A stretch of 10,846 nt of DNA, from NCBI GenBank assembly GCA_934572445.1, contig CAKTLD010000063.1:1-10846 (forward strand). Reading direction: 5' to 3'. This stretch comes from an uncultured Oscillospiraceae bacterium. GTDB taxonomy: Bacteria > Bacillota > Clostridia > Oscillospirales > Oscillospiraceae. The position numbers and the translations under genes are program-made. Positions 1-5,299 of this stretch are shown one piece after another (position 1 is the stretch's first letter; each line of letters opens with the position of its first letter). A model generated the notes under the pieces. The model was not told the origin of the DNA. It made no database searches and worked only from the letters and a program-made list of their open reading frames with translations.

Positions 1-77
1 CGAACACGGAAGTTAAGCTCGCTTCTGCCGACAATACTTGGCTGGAGACGGCCCGGAAAGATAGGTAGCGCCAACAC
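1..77 (+). rRNA. rrf: 5S ribosomal RNA, 3' part (5' end outside window)
   Basis: The window begins with CGAACACGGAAGTTAAGC, the conserved loop B/helix III segment found near position 40 of bacterial 5S rRNA. It continues to a typical 3' half ending in GGTAGCGCCAAC. About the first third of the gene lies upstream of the window. The exact 3' end is estimated from the start of the terminator and could shift by a few bases. Its position directly before a strong terminator suggests it is the last gene of an rRNA operon, but the 16S and 23S genes are not visible. Confidence 0.93.
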
Positions 78-80
78 GAA

Positions 81-109
81 AGAGGACATCCGAAAGGATG
101 TCCTCTTTT
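81..109 (+). terminator. Intrinsic terminator of the rRNA operon
   Basis: An 11-bp perfect stem (AGAGGACATCC at 81-91 with GGATGTCCTCT at 96-106) closes a GAAA tetraloop and is followed by a short T run. It lies only a few bases after the 5S 3' end, as expected for the end of an rRNA transcription unit. Confidence 0.93.
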
Positions 110-299
110 GTTATGTTCCGCCGCGCGGGGCTCCTGCGCCGATCTTTACATATCTACGCCCGGTGTAGCGCTGCACTGCTTGGAAGGAGATAATCCTGAC
201 AAAGCTATCGATATTATGCCTATTTTGAGTGTTGTCGTATCAGACAAAACAAACAGATTTCTTTTGGCAAAAATGCTGTAATTTATGCGCGAGAGCCAC
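110..299. other. AT-richer spacer with no supported gene
   Basis: No tRNA, convincing gene or strong hairpin was found between the 5S terminator and the MATE promoter. The 200-299 part is clearly richer in A/T than the flanking genes. One plus-strand frame stays open up to a TAA at 279-281 and reads like protein in places (for example GDNPDKAIDI at about 186-215), but it has no usable start with a correctly spaced ribosome binding site. A GGAAGGAGA at 182-190 has no start codon at normal distance. This could be a decayed gene remnant or chance. Confidence 0.4.
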
Positions 300-328
300 T
301 TGACAAGTCCAAAATGCGAGCTTATAAT
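300..328 (+). promoter_or_regulatory. Perfect consensus SigA promoter of the MATE gene
   Basis: TTGACA at 300-305 and TATAAT at 323-328 are separated by exactly 17 bp, matching the sigma-70/SigA consensus at all 12 positions. Transcription should begin near 335. This rules out the upstream ATG at 314 as the start of the MATE gene, because that ATG lies inside the promoter spacer. Confidence 0.92.
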
Positions 329-385
329 CACAATCTCGAACAAAGAGATGCTTTTTATTTTCACCGAATGGGGAAGTTTCAGAAT

Positions 386-1870
386 ATGCGTACAGATCGA
401 TTTAAATCACTTTTTCAACCGAGGGAGCTGACGCAGGGCGAGTGCTGGAAGACGATTCTTGCCTTTGCGTTTCCCATTATCATTTCGTACCTCCTTCAGC
501 AGGTATACACCATCAGCGATGCGGCCATCGTTGGACAGACCCTGACGGCGCAGGAGGTGGCGGGTGTTAATGATACGACCTCGCTGATCTTCATTTTCCT
601 ACAGTTTGCTTTTGGCGTCAGCGCCGGTTTCTGCGTTGTCACCTCGTGCAACGTGGGCGCGCACAATCAAGCGGGTGTGCGCCGCTCGCTGACAACGCAG
701 ATCACGCTCTCAGCCGTTTTGACCATTCTGCTGACAGGGCTTGCACTGGTGCTGCTTGATCCGATGCTTGCATGGATCAATGTCACGCCGAATGACCCGG
801 AGGTCTACCACGCGGCCTATACTTACTGTGCCATTATCTTTGCGGGGATCGGCGCACAGCTTTTCTATAACTTTATCTGCTCGTTCCTGCGCAGTCTCGG
901 GGATTCCGTCTCGCCGCTGCTGTTTTTGCTGTTCTCCACGGTGCTGAATGTGGCGCTTGACCTGCTGTTCATCCTCGCGTTTCGCTGGGGCGTGGCGGGC
1001 GCGGCCGTTGCCACTGTGAGCGCGCAGCTCATCAGCACGCTTGGCTGCTTTGCCTACGCCTTTCATAAGTATCCTGAGCTGCGCCTGACGCACGAGGATT
1101 GGAAGATCACGGGCCGTGATATGGCGCGCCATCTGATCCAAGGGGTCCCGTTAGGGCTGCAATTCTCCGTGCTGGCCATTGGCATCATCGTGGTGCAGAG
1201 CATCGTGGTCCAGTTCGATATGCTGGACGGCGTGATGGTCTCCAACGCCGCGCAGAACGGTTTCGGTGCGGCTAACAAGCTGAATAACCTGCTGATGACG
1301 CCGCTTAACGGTCTCGGTGCAGCAATGACCAGCTTTACCGCACAAAATCTCGGCGCGGGTGATACCGCGCGCATCCGCAAGGGCACGCTTCAGTCGCTCG
1401 TCATCATGCTCATCATGGCGGCAATCTCGATTGTGATCGGCCTGCTGCTTACAATCGATGGGGCTTATCTGCATATCTTCCTCAGCGCCGATAAAGTGAC
1501 GGCAGAGACCATCCGCTTTGGCAACAGCTATCTCTATGTTGATCTGGCACTGTATGCTTTCCTTGGTTTTATCTTCGTTTCGCGCAATTGTGTGCAGGGG
1601 ATCGGCAAGCCGCAGTTCGTGCTCGGCGCGGGTGCGGCCGAGCTGGTGGCGCGTGTAGCGGTCTGTCTGCTGCTGCCTGCGGCGCTGGCGGGCGGTACGG
1701 TCAGCGCAGAGGCTCCGCAGGCCGCTGTCTATGGACTCTGCACCGCCGATCCCTGTGCGTGGATGGCGGCAGATGCCGTGCTGCTGTATCCCTTCCTGCA
1801 CAATATCCTCAAGGAGGACTACCGCTATCTTTACCGCAGCAATGCGCAGGAGCTGCTCAGCGCGCGCTGA
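386..1870 (+). CDS. MATE-family multidrug/toxin efflux transporter
   Basis: This is a 494-residue polytopic membrane protein with about 12 hydrophobic segments. MATE transporters export cationic drugs, metabolites or toxins in exchange for Na+ or H+. Typical sequence features are the first transmembrane segment with the AFAFPIIISYLLQQVYTISDAAIVGQ-like pattern near residues 26-51 (Pro30 and Asp45 are the family-conserved positions), the second-half repeat around GAANKLNNLL and TAQNLGAG, and the NCVQGIGKP motif in the C-terminal half. I chose the ATG at 386 because GGGGAAG (370-376) lies at suitable distance before it. The in-frame ATG at 368 has no good site, and the ATG at 314 sits within the promoter. 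The 3' end is followed by its own terminator, so it is probably monocistronic. The substrate cannot be told from sequence. Its length is somewhat above the usual 440-460 residues, with extra sequence before the last membrane segment (about residues 430-450, VSAEAPQ). Confidence 0.93.
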   Translation: MRTDRFKSLFQPRELTQGECWKTILAFAFPIIISYLLQQVYTISDAAIVGQTLTAQEVAGVNDTTSLIFIFLQFAFGVSAGFCVVTSCNVGAHNQAGVRRSLTTQITLSAVLTILLTGLALVLLDPMLAWINVTPNDPEVYHAAYTYCAIIFAGIGAQLFYNFICSFLRSLGDSVSPLLFLLFSTVLNVALDLLFILAFRWGVAGAAVATVSAQLISTLGCFAYAFHKYPELRLTHEDWKITGRDMARHLIQGVPLGLQFSVLAIGIIVVQSIVVQFDMLDGVMVSNAAQNGFGAANKLNNLLMTPLNGLGAAMTSFTAQNLGAGDTARIRKGTLQSLVIMLIMAAISIVIGLLLTIDGAYLHIFLSADKVTAETIRFGNSYLYVDLALYAFLGFIFVSRNCVQGIGKPQFVLGAGAAELVARVAVCLLLPAALAGGTVSAEAPQAAVYGLCTADPCAWMAADAVLLYPFLHNILKEDYRYLYRSNAQELLSAR

Positions 1871-1882
1871 GCGATTCCAGCG

Positions 1883-1912
1883 GACGCCGGAGCAGCGCTC
1901 CGGCGTCTTTTT
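1883..1912 (+). terminator. Intrinsic terminator after the MATE gene
   Basis: An 11-bp perfect GC-rich stem (GACGCCGGAGC at 1883-1893 with GCTCCGGCGTC at 1897-1907) encloses a 3-nt AGC loop and is followed by TTTTT. It ends only 6 bases before the next promoter, insulating the RNHCP unit from MATE transcription. Confidence 0.95.
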
Positions 1913-1918
1913 GCGCGC

Positions 1919-1947
1919 TTGACAGCGTCCGCGTTCGCGCTTATAAT
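1919..1947 (+). promoter_or_regulatory. Perfect consensus SigA promoter of the RNHCP leader/gene
   Basis: TTGACA (1919-1924) and TATAAT (1942-1947) are 17 bp apart, a full consensus match. The -10 context GCTTATAATCA is identical to that of the promoter at 300-328. The predicted start of transcription is about 1954, giving an untranslated leader of about 150 nt before the RNHCP start codon. Such a strong promoter followed by a structured leader suggests that control acts after transcription initiation. Confidence 0.92.
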
Positions 1948-2005
1948 CAATGTCGGAAGCCGCACCGCGGTTTGCCGTATTAAAATGATCATGAAGGAGA
2001 AGTTT

Positions 2006-2041
2006 TTGAAAAACAAAACGAAACTGGAGCTTGTGGGCTGA
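2006..2041 (+). CDS. Candidate regulatory leader peptide (11 codons, TTG start)
   Basis: AAGGAG (1994-1999) is followed after 6 nt by TTG at 2006, opening an 11-codon frame MKNKTKLELVG that stops at TGA 2039-2041. In-frame ATGs at 1985 and 1991 would lengthen it to 18 or 16 residues (MKEKFLKNKTKLELVG from 1991), but they have no ribosome binding site and would place the AAGGAG inside the frame. The peptide has two Lys-X-Lys motifs, KNK and KTK. The last codons contain GCTTGTG (2029-2035), which can pair with downstream RNA, so a ribosome stalled here would change folding of the leader. Translation of this frame is inferred from context. It is too short for homology to help. Confidence 0.55.
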   Translation: MKNKTKLELVG

Positions 2042-2101
2042 CCGGGAGGTCCGGCAAATCCACACAAGCCGTTCCTCCCGAAAGGCAAGTTTCAGGAGGA
2101 A
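2029..2101 (+). promoter_or_regulatory. Putative translational attenuator with sequestered Shine-Dalgarno
   Basis: Three helices can form but are not mutually compatible. Helix A: GCTTGTG (2029-2035, inside the leader frame) pairs with CACAAGC (2063-2069); its loop can hold a 4-bp GACC/GGTC hairpin with a GGGA tetraloop (2040-2051). Helix B: CGGGAGG (2043... written as 2043-2049 with the first C at 2043) pairs with CCTCCCG (2074-2080), continued by CGGC (2052-2055) with GCCG (2068-2071) after a 2x2 internal loop, 11 bp in all. Helix C: TTCCTCC-C-GAAA (2072-2083) pairs with TTTC-A-GGAGGAA (2090-2101), 11 bp with one C/A mismatch, and buries the AGGAGG ribosome binding site (2094-2099) of the RNHCP gene. 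A and C can coexist (off state). B competes with both and frees the site (on state). A ribosome stalled on the leader frame would block A and favour B, as in erm-type attenuators. No U run follows any helix, so control would be of translation, not termination. The pairing is seen in the sequence; the switching is inference. Confidence 0.72.
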
Positions 2102-2106
2102 ACCAA

Positions 2107-2532
2107 ATGAACCGCGAAAACAAACGCAAAACCTTTGAAAAGGGCTACTACAAGACCCATTCCTGCAAGGATACCTTTACCTGCAAGGTCTGCGGGCGGC
2201 TCTGCACGCCGGAAAACGCCGGCAGCGACCACCGCAATCATTGCCCAAACTGCCTCTCGAGCCTCCATGTTGACATTGAGCCCGGCGACCGTGAAAGCGA
2301 CTGCGGCGGCATCATGGAGCCTGTGGCCGTATGGGTGCGCAGGGACGGAGAATGGGCCATTATCCACCGCTGCAAGCGCTGCGGAGCGCTTAGCTCCAAC
2401 CGTGTGGCGGCGGACGACAACCCCATGAAGCTCATGAGCATCGCCATGCGGCCGCTGAGCGAGCCGCCGTTCCCGCTTGAGCGCATCGAGGAGATGACCG
2501 CTCTGATGGGCGGCGACGGCAGCCTCCGCTGA
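2107..2532 (+). CDS. RNHCP domain-containing protein, function unknown
   Basis: This is a 141-residue soluble protein with no signal peptide or membrane segment. It carries the defining motif of the RNHCP family, HRNHCPNCLSSLHVD (residues 42-56). Its cysteines form three CxxC pairs: C26/C29, C46/C49 (within the motif) and C89/C92, plus C20, C33 and C66. This indicates one or two zinc-binding knuckles or a ribbon. The N-terminus is basic (MNRENKRKTFEKGYYK), which would fit nucleic-acid or ribosome contact, but that is inference and the family has no assigned role that I know of. The ATG at 2107 is preceded by AGGAGG with a 7-nt gap, an excellent site that the upstream leader can hide in a hairpin. 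The gene is alone between its own promoter and a strong terminator. A resistance or translation-stress role would fit the attenuator-like leader and the adjacent efflux gene, but is not shown. Confidence 0.9.
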   Translation: MNRENKRKTFEKGYYKTHSCKDTFTCKVCGRLCTPENAGSDHRNHCPNCLSSLHVDIEPGDRESDCGGIMEPVAVWVRRDGEWAIIHRCKRCGALSSNRVAADDNPMKLMSIAMRPLSEPPFPLERIEEMTALMGGDGSLR

Positions 2533-2553
2533 CGGAGAAAATGAGGACATCAA

Positions 2554-2596
2554 AAACCCCCGTCTTCCCTTCTTTTGGAAGGGAAGACGGGGGTTT
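2554..2596. terminator. Bidirectional intrinsic terminator between RNHCP gene and nrdD
   Basis: A 19-bp perfect inverted repeat (2554-2572 with 2578-2596, core CCCCCGTCTTCCC) has a 5-nt loop. On the minus strand it is followed by more T residues (GGGGGTTTTTG), so it is a strong terminator for nrdD. On the plus strand it has TTT then GCC and should also stop the RNHCP transcript. It sits 21 bases after the RNHCP stop and 15 bases after the nrdD stop. Confidence 0.95.
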
Positions 2597-2611
2597 GCCT
2601 TTGCGGGAGCT

Positions 2612-4810
2612 TTACAGATGCAGCACGCGTTCCTTGATCTCCTGCGTGCGGCCCTGGTTCCAGAACTGGGTGCCGATGTAGCCGCAGGTACGGCGGGCGA
2701 CGTTCATCTTGTCCTGATCGGTGTTGCCGCACTTCGGGCAGCGCCAGATCAGCTTGCCGCCATCCTCCACGATTTCGATCTCACCGTCCCAGCCGCAGAC
2801 CTGGCAGTAGTCGGATTTCGTGTTGAGCTCAGCGTAGATGATATTGTCGTAGATGAACTTCATTACCTGCAGGACTGCCTCAAGATTTTGCTGCATGTTC
2901 GGCACCTCGACATAGCTGATCGCACCGCCGGGGGAGAGATGCTGGAACTGCGCCTCAAACTTGAGCTTGGTGAAGGCATCGATCGGCTCGGTCACATGGA
3001 CATGGTAGGAATTTGTGATATAGCCCTTGTCCGTCACGCCCTCGATCACGCCGAAGCGCTTTTGCAGGCACTTGGCGAACTTGTAGGTCGTGGACTCGAG
3101 CGGCGTGCCGTAGAGGGAGTAGTCGATGTTCTCCGCGGTTTTCCACTCCTTGCACTTGTCGTTCATCTTCTGCATGATCGACAGGGCGAACGGTGTGGCG
3201 CTGGGGTCGGTGTGACTCTTGCCGGTCATGTACTTTACGCACTCGTAAAGACCCGCGTAGCCGAGCGAGATCGTGGAATAGCCGTCGTAGAGGAGCTTGT
3301 CGATCGGCTCGCCCTTTTTGAGTCTTGCGCACGCGCCATACTGCCAGAGGATGGGCGCCGCGTCGGAAAGCGTGCCCTTCAGGCGGTCGTGGCGGCAGCG
3401 CAGCGCGCGGTGGCAGAGCTCAAGGCGCTCTTCAAAGATCGTCCAGAACTTTTCAATGTTGCCGCTGGAGGAGAGCGCCACGTCGGGCAGGTTGATGGTC
3501 ACAACGCCCTGATTGAAGCGGCCGTAATACTTGTGCTTGCCCGGCTCATAGTTGCCGGCGTTCGCGATGTTGCCGACGCCTGCGTCGGTGAAGCGGTCGG
3601 GCGTCAGAAAGCTGCGGCAGCCCATGCAGGGATACACATCGCCCTTGAGCTCGAGCATCTTCTTCTCGCTGATGTAATCGGGCACCATGCGGCGCGCCGT
3701 GCACTTGGCGGCCAGACGCGTGAGGTAGTAATACGGCGAATCATCATGGATGTTGTCCTCTTCGAGAACATAGATAAGCTTGGGGAAAGCAGGCGTGACC
3801 CACACGCCCTGTTCGTTCTTCACGCCCTGATAGCGCTGCTCGAGCATTTCCTCAATGATGACGGCGAGGTCGCGCTTTTCCTGCTCGCTTCTTGCCTCGT
3901 TGAGGTACATGAACACCGTGATGAACGGCGCCTGACCGTTTGTGGTGAGCAGCGTCACGACCTGATACTGGATGGTCTGCACGCCGCGGCGGATCTCCTC
4001 GCGCAGGCGTTTTTCCACGATCTCGGCGAGCTTTTCCTCGTTTTTCTCAACGCCCAGCGCCTCCATCTCGGCGAGCACCTGCTTGCGGATCTTCTGGCGC
4101 GAGACATCGACGAAGGGGGCAAGGTGCGTCAGCGAGATGGACTGGCCGCCGTACTGGTTCGAGGCGACCTGTGCGACGATCTGCGTGGCGATATTGCAGG
4201 CGGTGGCAAACGAGTGCGGACGCTCGATGAGCGTTCCCGTGATGACCGTTCCGTTCTGCAGCATATCTTCCAGATTCACAAGATCGCAGTTATGCATGTG
4301 CTGGGCGTAGTAATCCGTGTCATGGAAGTGAATAATGCCTTCCTCGTGCGCCTTGACAATATCCTCGGGCAGAAGGATGCGATTCGTCAGGTCACGGCTT
4401 ACTTCGCCCGCCATATAGTCGCGCTGCGTAGAGTTGACGACGGGATTCTTGTTGGAATTCTCCTGCTTCGCCTCTTCGTTGTTGCACTCGATCAGCGTGA
4501 GGATCTTGTCGTCGGTCGTGTTGCTGCGGCGCACGAGCGAGCGGGTATAGCGGTAGGTGATGTAACGCTTGGCGACCTCGAACGCGCCGTGCGCCATGAT
4601 CTGGTGTTCAACAAAGTCCTGGATCTCCTCAACCGTCGGCGCGCGGCCAAGACTCTGGCAGGCAAGCTCCACGCTCTCGGCAATGCGCTGGATCTGGACG
4701 GGGGTCATGCGGGCATCTTCATCTACCACATCGTTGGCCTTGGTGACCGCCGCGATGATCTTGATGATGTCGAATTCCACTTCCGCGCCGTTGCGCTTGA
4801 TAACTCTCAT
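2612..4810 (-). CDS. nrdD: Anaerobic (class III) ribonucleoside-triphosphate reductase
   Basis: This 732-residue glycyl-radical enzyme reduces ribonucleoside triphosphates to deoxynucleotides without oxygen. An N-terminal ATP-cone allosteric domain spans about residues 1-95 (MRVIKRNGAEVEFD at the start). The barrel includes the conserved HNCDL (C175) and YPCMGC (C395, C398), which contain the candidate thiyl/redox cysteines. The C-terminal part has the zinc site YCQVC...RCPKC (C669, C672, C691, C694) and the radical loop RRTCGYIG, with G710 as the expected radical residue, 22 residues before the end. I chose the ATG at 4810 because AGAGGA of the run GAGGAGAGAGGAACC directly precedes it. An in-frame ATG at 4852 would put that ribosome binding site inside the coding sequence (residues EEERGT). 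The NrdG activase that installs the radical is not encoded next to it here. NrdR-box candidates upstream suggest dNTP-dependent repression. Confidence 0.97.
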   Translation of the reverse strand: MRVIKRNGAEVEFDIIKIIAAVTKANDVVDEDARMTPVQIQRIAESVELACQSLGRAPTVEEIQDFVEHQIMAHGAFEVAKRYITYRYTRSLVRRSNTTDDKILTLIECNNEEAKQENSNKNPVVNSTQRDYMAGEVSRDLTNRILLPEDIVKAHEEGIIHFHDTDYYAQHMHNCDLVNLEDMLQNGTVITGTLIERPHSFATACNIATQIVAQVASNQYGGQSISLTHLAPFVDVSRQKIRKQVLAEMEALGVEKNEEKLAEIVEKRLREEIRRGVQTIQYQVVTLLTTNGQAPFITVFMYLNEARSEQEKRDLAVIIEEMLEQRYQGVKNEQGVWVTPAFPKLIYVLEEDNIHDDSPYYYLTRLAAKCTARRMVPDYISEKKMLELKGDVYPCMGCRSFLTPDRFTDAGVGNIANAGNYEPGKHKYYGRFNQGVVTINLPDVALSSSGNIEKFWTIFEERLELCHRALRCRHDRLKGTLSDAAPILWQYGACARLKKGEPIDKLLYDGYSTISLGYAGLYECVKYMTGKSHTDPSATPFALSIMQKMNDKCKEWKTAENIDYSLYGTPLESTTYKFAKCLQKRFGVIEGVTDKGYITNSYHVHVTEPIDAFTKLKFEAQFQHLSPGGAISYVEVPNMQQNLEAVLQVMKFIYDNIIYAELNTKSDYCQVCGWDGEIEIVEDGGKLIWRCPKCGNTDQDKMNVARRTCGYIGTQFWNQGRTQEIKERVLHL

Positions 4811-4853
4811 GGTTCCTCTCTCCTCTTCTTTGATCGTCCCTCTATGGGGCATA

Positions 4854-4869
4854 ACACTATATCTTGTGG
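4854..4869 (-). promoter_or_regulatory. NrdR box candidate 1
   Basis: ACACTATATCTTGTGG matches the NrdR consensus ACACWATATATWGTGT at 14 of 16 positions. It lies about 45 bases upstream of the nrdD start, downstream of the best promoter candidate, where a bound repressor would block early elongation or a second promoter overlapping the box. NrdR is the nucleotide-sensing repressor of ribonucleotide reductase genes. Confidence 0.68.
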
Positions 4870-4891
4870 TGGAACGCAGTCCGACAACACA

Positions 4892-4920
4892 ATTATGTCA
4901 TAGCCTGCGCCTGATTGCAA
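4892..4920 (-). promoter_or_regulatory. Likely nrdD promoter (extended -10)
   Basis: On the minus strand TTGCAA (4920-4915) and CATAAT (4897-4892) are 17 bp apart, with TG one base before the -10 hexamer (TGACATAAT), giving an extended -10. Transcription would begin near 4885, about 75 nt before the nrdD ATG. Confidence 0.6.
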
Positions 4921-4940
4921 GCGGAAGTTCCGAAAAATAG

Positions 4941-4956
4941 ACACAAGATATACACC
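4941..4956 (-). promoter_or_regulatory. NrdR box candidate 2 (weak)
   Basis: Read on the minus strand, GGTGTATATCTTGTGT matches the NrdR consensus at 11 of 16 positions. It shares the 11-base core TATATCTTGTG with box 1 in inverted orientation, and lies upstream of the -35 element. The two boxes are 87 bp apart centre to centre, much more than the roughly three helical turns usual for paired NrdR boxes, so the pairing is uncertain. Confidence 0.4.
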
Positions 4957-4965
4957 ACATATTTG

Positions 4966-4986
4966 GGCACAATAACAATATGTGCC
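4966..4986. repeat. Operator-like palindrome upstream of nrdD
   Basis: GGCACA (4966-4971) and TGTGCC (4981-4986) form a perfect 6-bp inverted repeat with a 9-bp AT-rich centre. It is nearly extended by flanking TTT...AAA, with one extra G on the left. No U tract follows, so it looks more like a protein-binding site than a terminator. I do not recognise the regulator. Confidence 0.4.
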
Positions 4987-5085
4987 AAAATAGCGGTAAA
5001 TAGGAACCTTTAGCCGCCTTTTTGTGCTTTCAGCGGCATTTTTTCGCGTGATGCGGGAAAAATCGGGCAGACTACAGGGGGATGA

Positions 5086-5250
5086 ATGAAGCGTGAACGA
5101 TTTGTAAAGCTTGGAGCCGGACCTTACAAAAGCGCGGGAATGTCTATGGAATCTGCCGCTGCGCTGTGCTATAAAGAATCCATTAAGAAGAAAATGGATT
5201 CAAAGATTTTTGGAATGATGATATCACTTATAGGTAATATGACATATTGA
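5086..5250 (+). CDS. Candidate small ORF, 54 codons, unrecognised
   Basis: ATG at 5086 opens a frame of 54 codons ending at TGA 5248-5250. AGGGGG (5076-5081) precedes it with only 4 nt spacing. The product starts MKRERFVKLGAGPYKSAG and ends in a hydrophobic, Met-rich tail (IFGMMISLIGNM). Its last codons overlap the -35 element of the ntp promoter, and no clear promoter precedes it. It may be a small protein, the remnant of a decayed gene, or chance. Confidence 0.22.
   Translation: MKRERFVKLGAGPYKSAGMSMESAAALCYKESIKKKMDSKIFGMMISLIGNMTY
5176..5201. repeat. 9-bp inverted repeat before the ntp promoter
   Basis: GAATCCATT (5176-5184) and AATGGATTC (5193-5201) are perfect inverted arms around an 8-nt A/G loop. 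A TTTTT run begins 8 bases later (from 5207). It could be a weak terminator shielding the ntp promoter, or an operator. It also lies inside the candidate small ORF. Confidence 0.45.
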
Positions 5251-5275
5251 TTTATTTATAGATATATACTATAAT
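5247..5275 (+). promoter_or_regulatory. Promoter of the V-type ATPase operon
   Basis: TTGATT (5247-5252) and TATAAT (5270-5275), 17 bp apart, lie in a strongly A/T-rich stretch. Transcription should begin near 5282, leaving a leader of under 20 nt before the first start codon at 5300. This leaves no room for leader regulation. Confidence 0.8.
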
Positions 5276-5299
5276 AGAGACGAAATGAGGTGAGACCGG

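Noticed and set aside
314..385. N-terminal extension of the MATE protein from the ATG at 314
   Set aside because: The ATG is inside the 17-bp spacer of a perfect promoter and would not be in the transcript. The extension is not membrane-protein-like, and the ATG at 386 has a ribosome binding site.
1950..1988. 12-codon frame starting at ATG 1950 in front of the RNHCP leader
   Set aside because: The ATG lies upstream of the predicted transcription start (about 1954) and has no ribosome binding site. The frame ends before the leader hairpins.
1151..2065. 304-codon minus-strand frame opposite the MATE gene end, terminator and second promoter
   Set aside because: It crosses a terminator and a promoter and has the His/Arg/Gln-rich composition of an antisense shadow. 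MATE on the plus strand is clear.
2043..2101. The leader hairpins as a transcription terminator/antiterminator
   Set aside because: No T run follows helix B or C. The 3' arm of C coincides with the Shine-Dalgarno, which points to control of translation instead.
4811..4852. 14-residue N-terminal extension of NrdD from the ATG at 4852
   Set aside because: It would encode the purine-rich ribosome binding site of the ATG at 4810 as EEERGT. The ATP cone begins at MRVIKRNG.
2618..4903. 761-codon open frame on the plus strand opposite nrdD
   Set aside because: It lies antisense to an unmistakable nrdD with intact zinc and glycyl-radical motifs. The translation is a low-complexity run of Ala, Leu, Val, Asp and Arg typical of a reverse frame in a GC-rich gene.
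5012..5046. GCCGC ... GCGGC hairpin followed by TTTTTT as a terminator
   Set aside because: Only 5 bp of stem with a loop of about 15 nt, too weak to call, and no gene ends just upstream on the plus strand.
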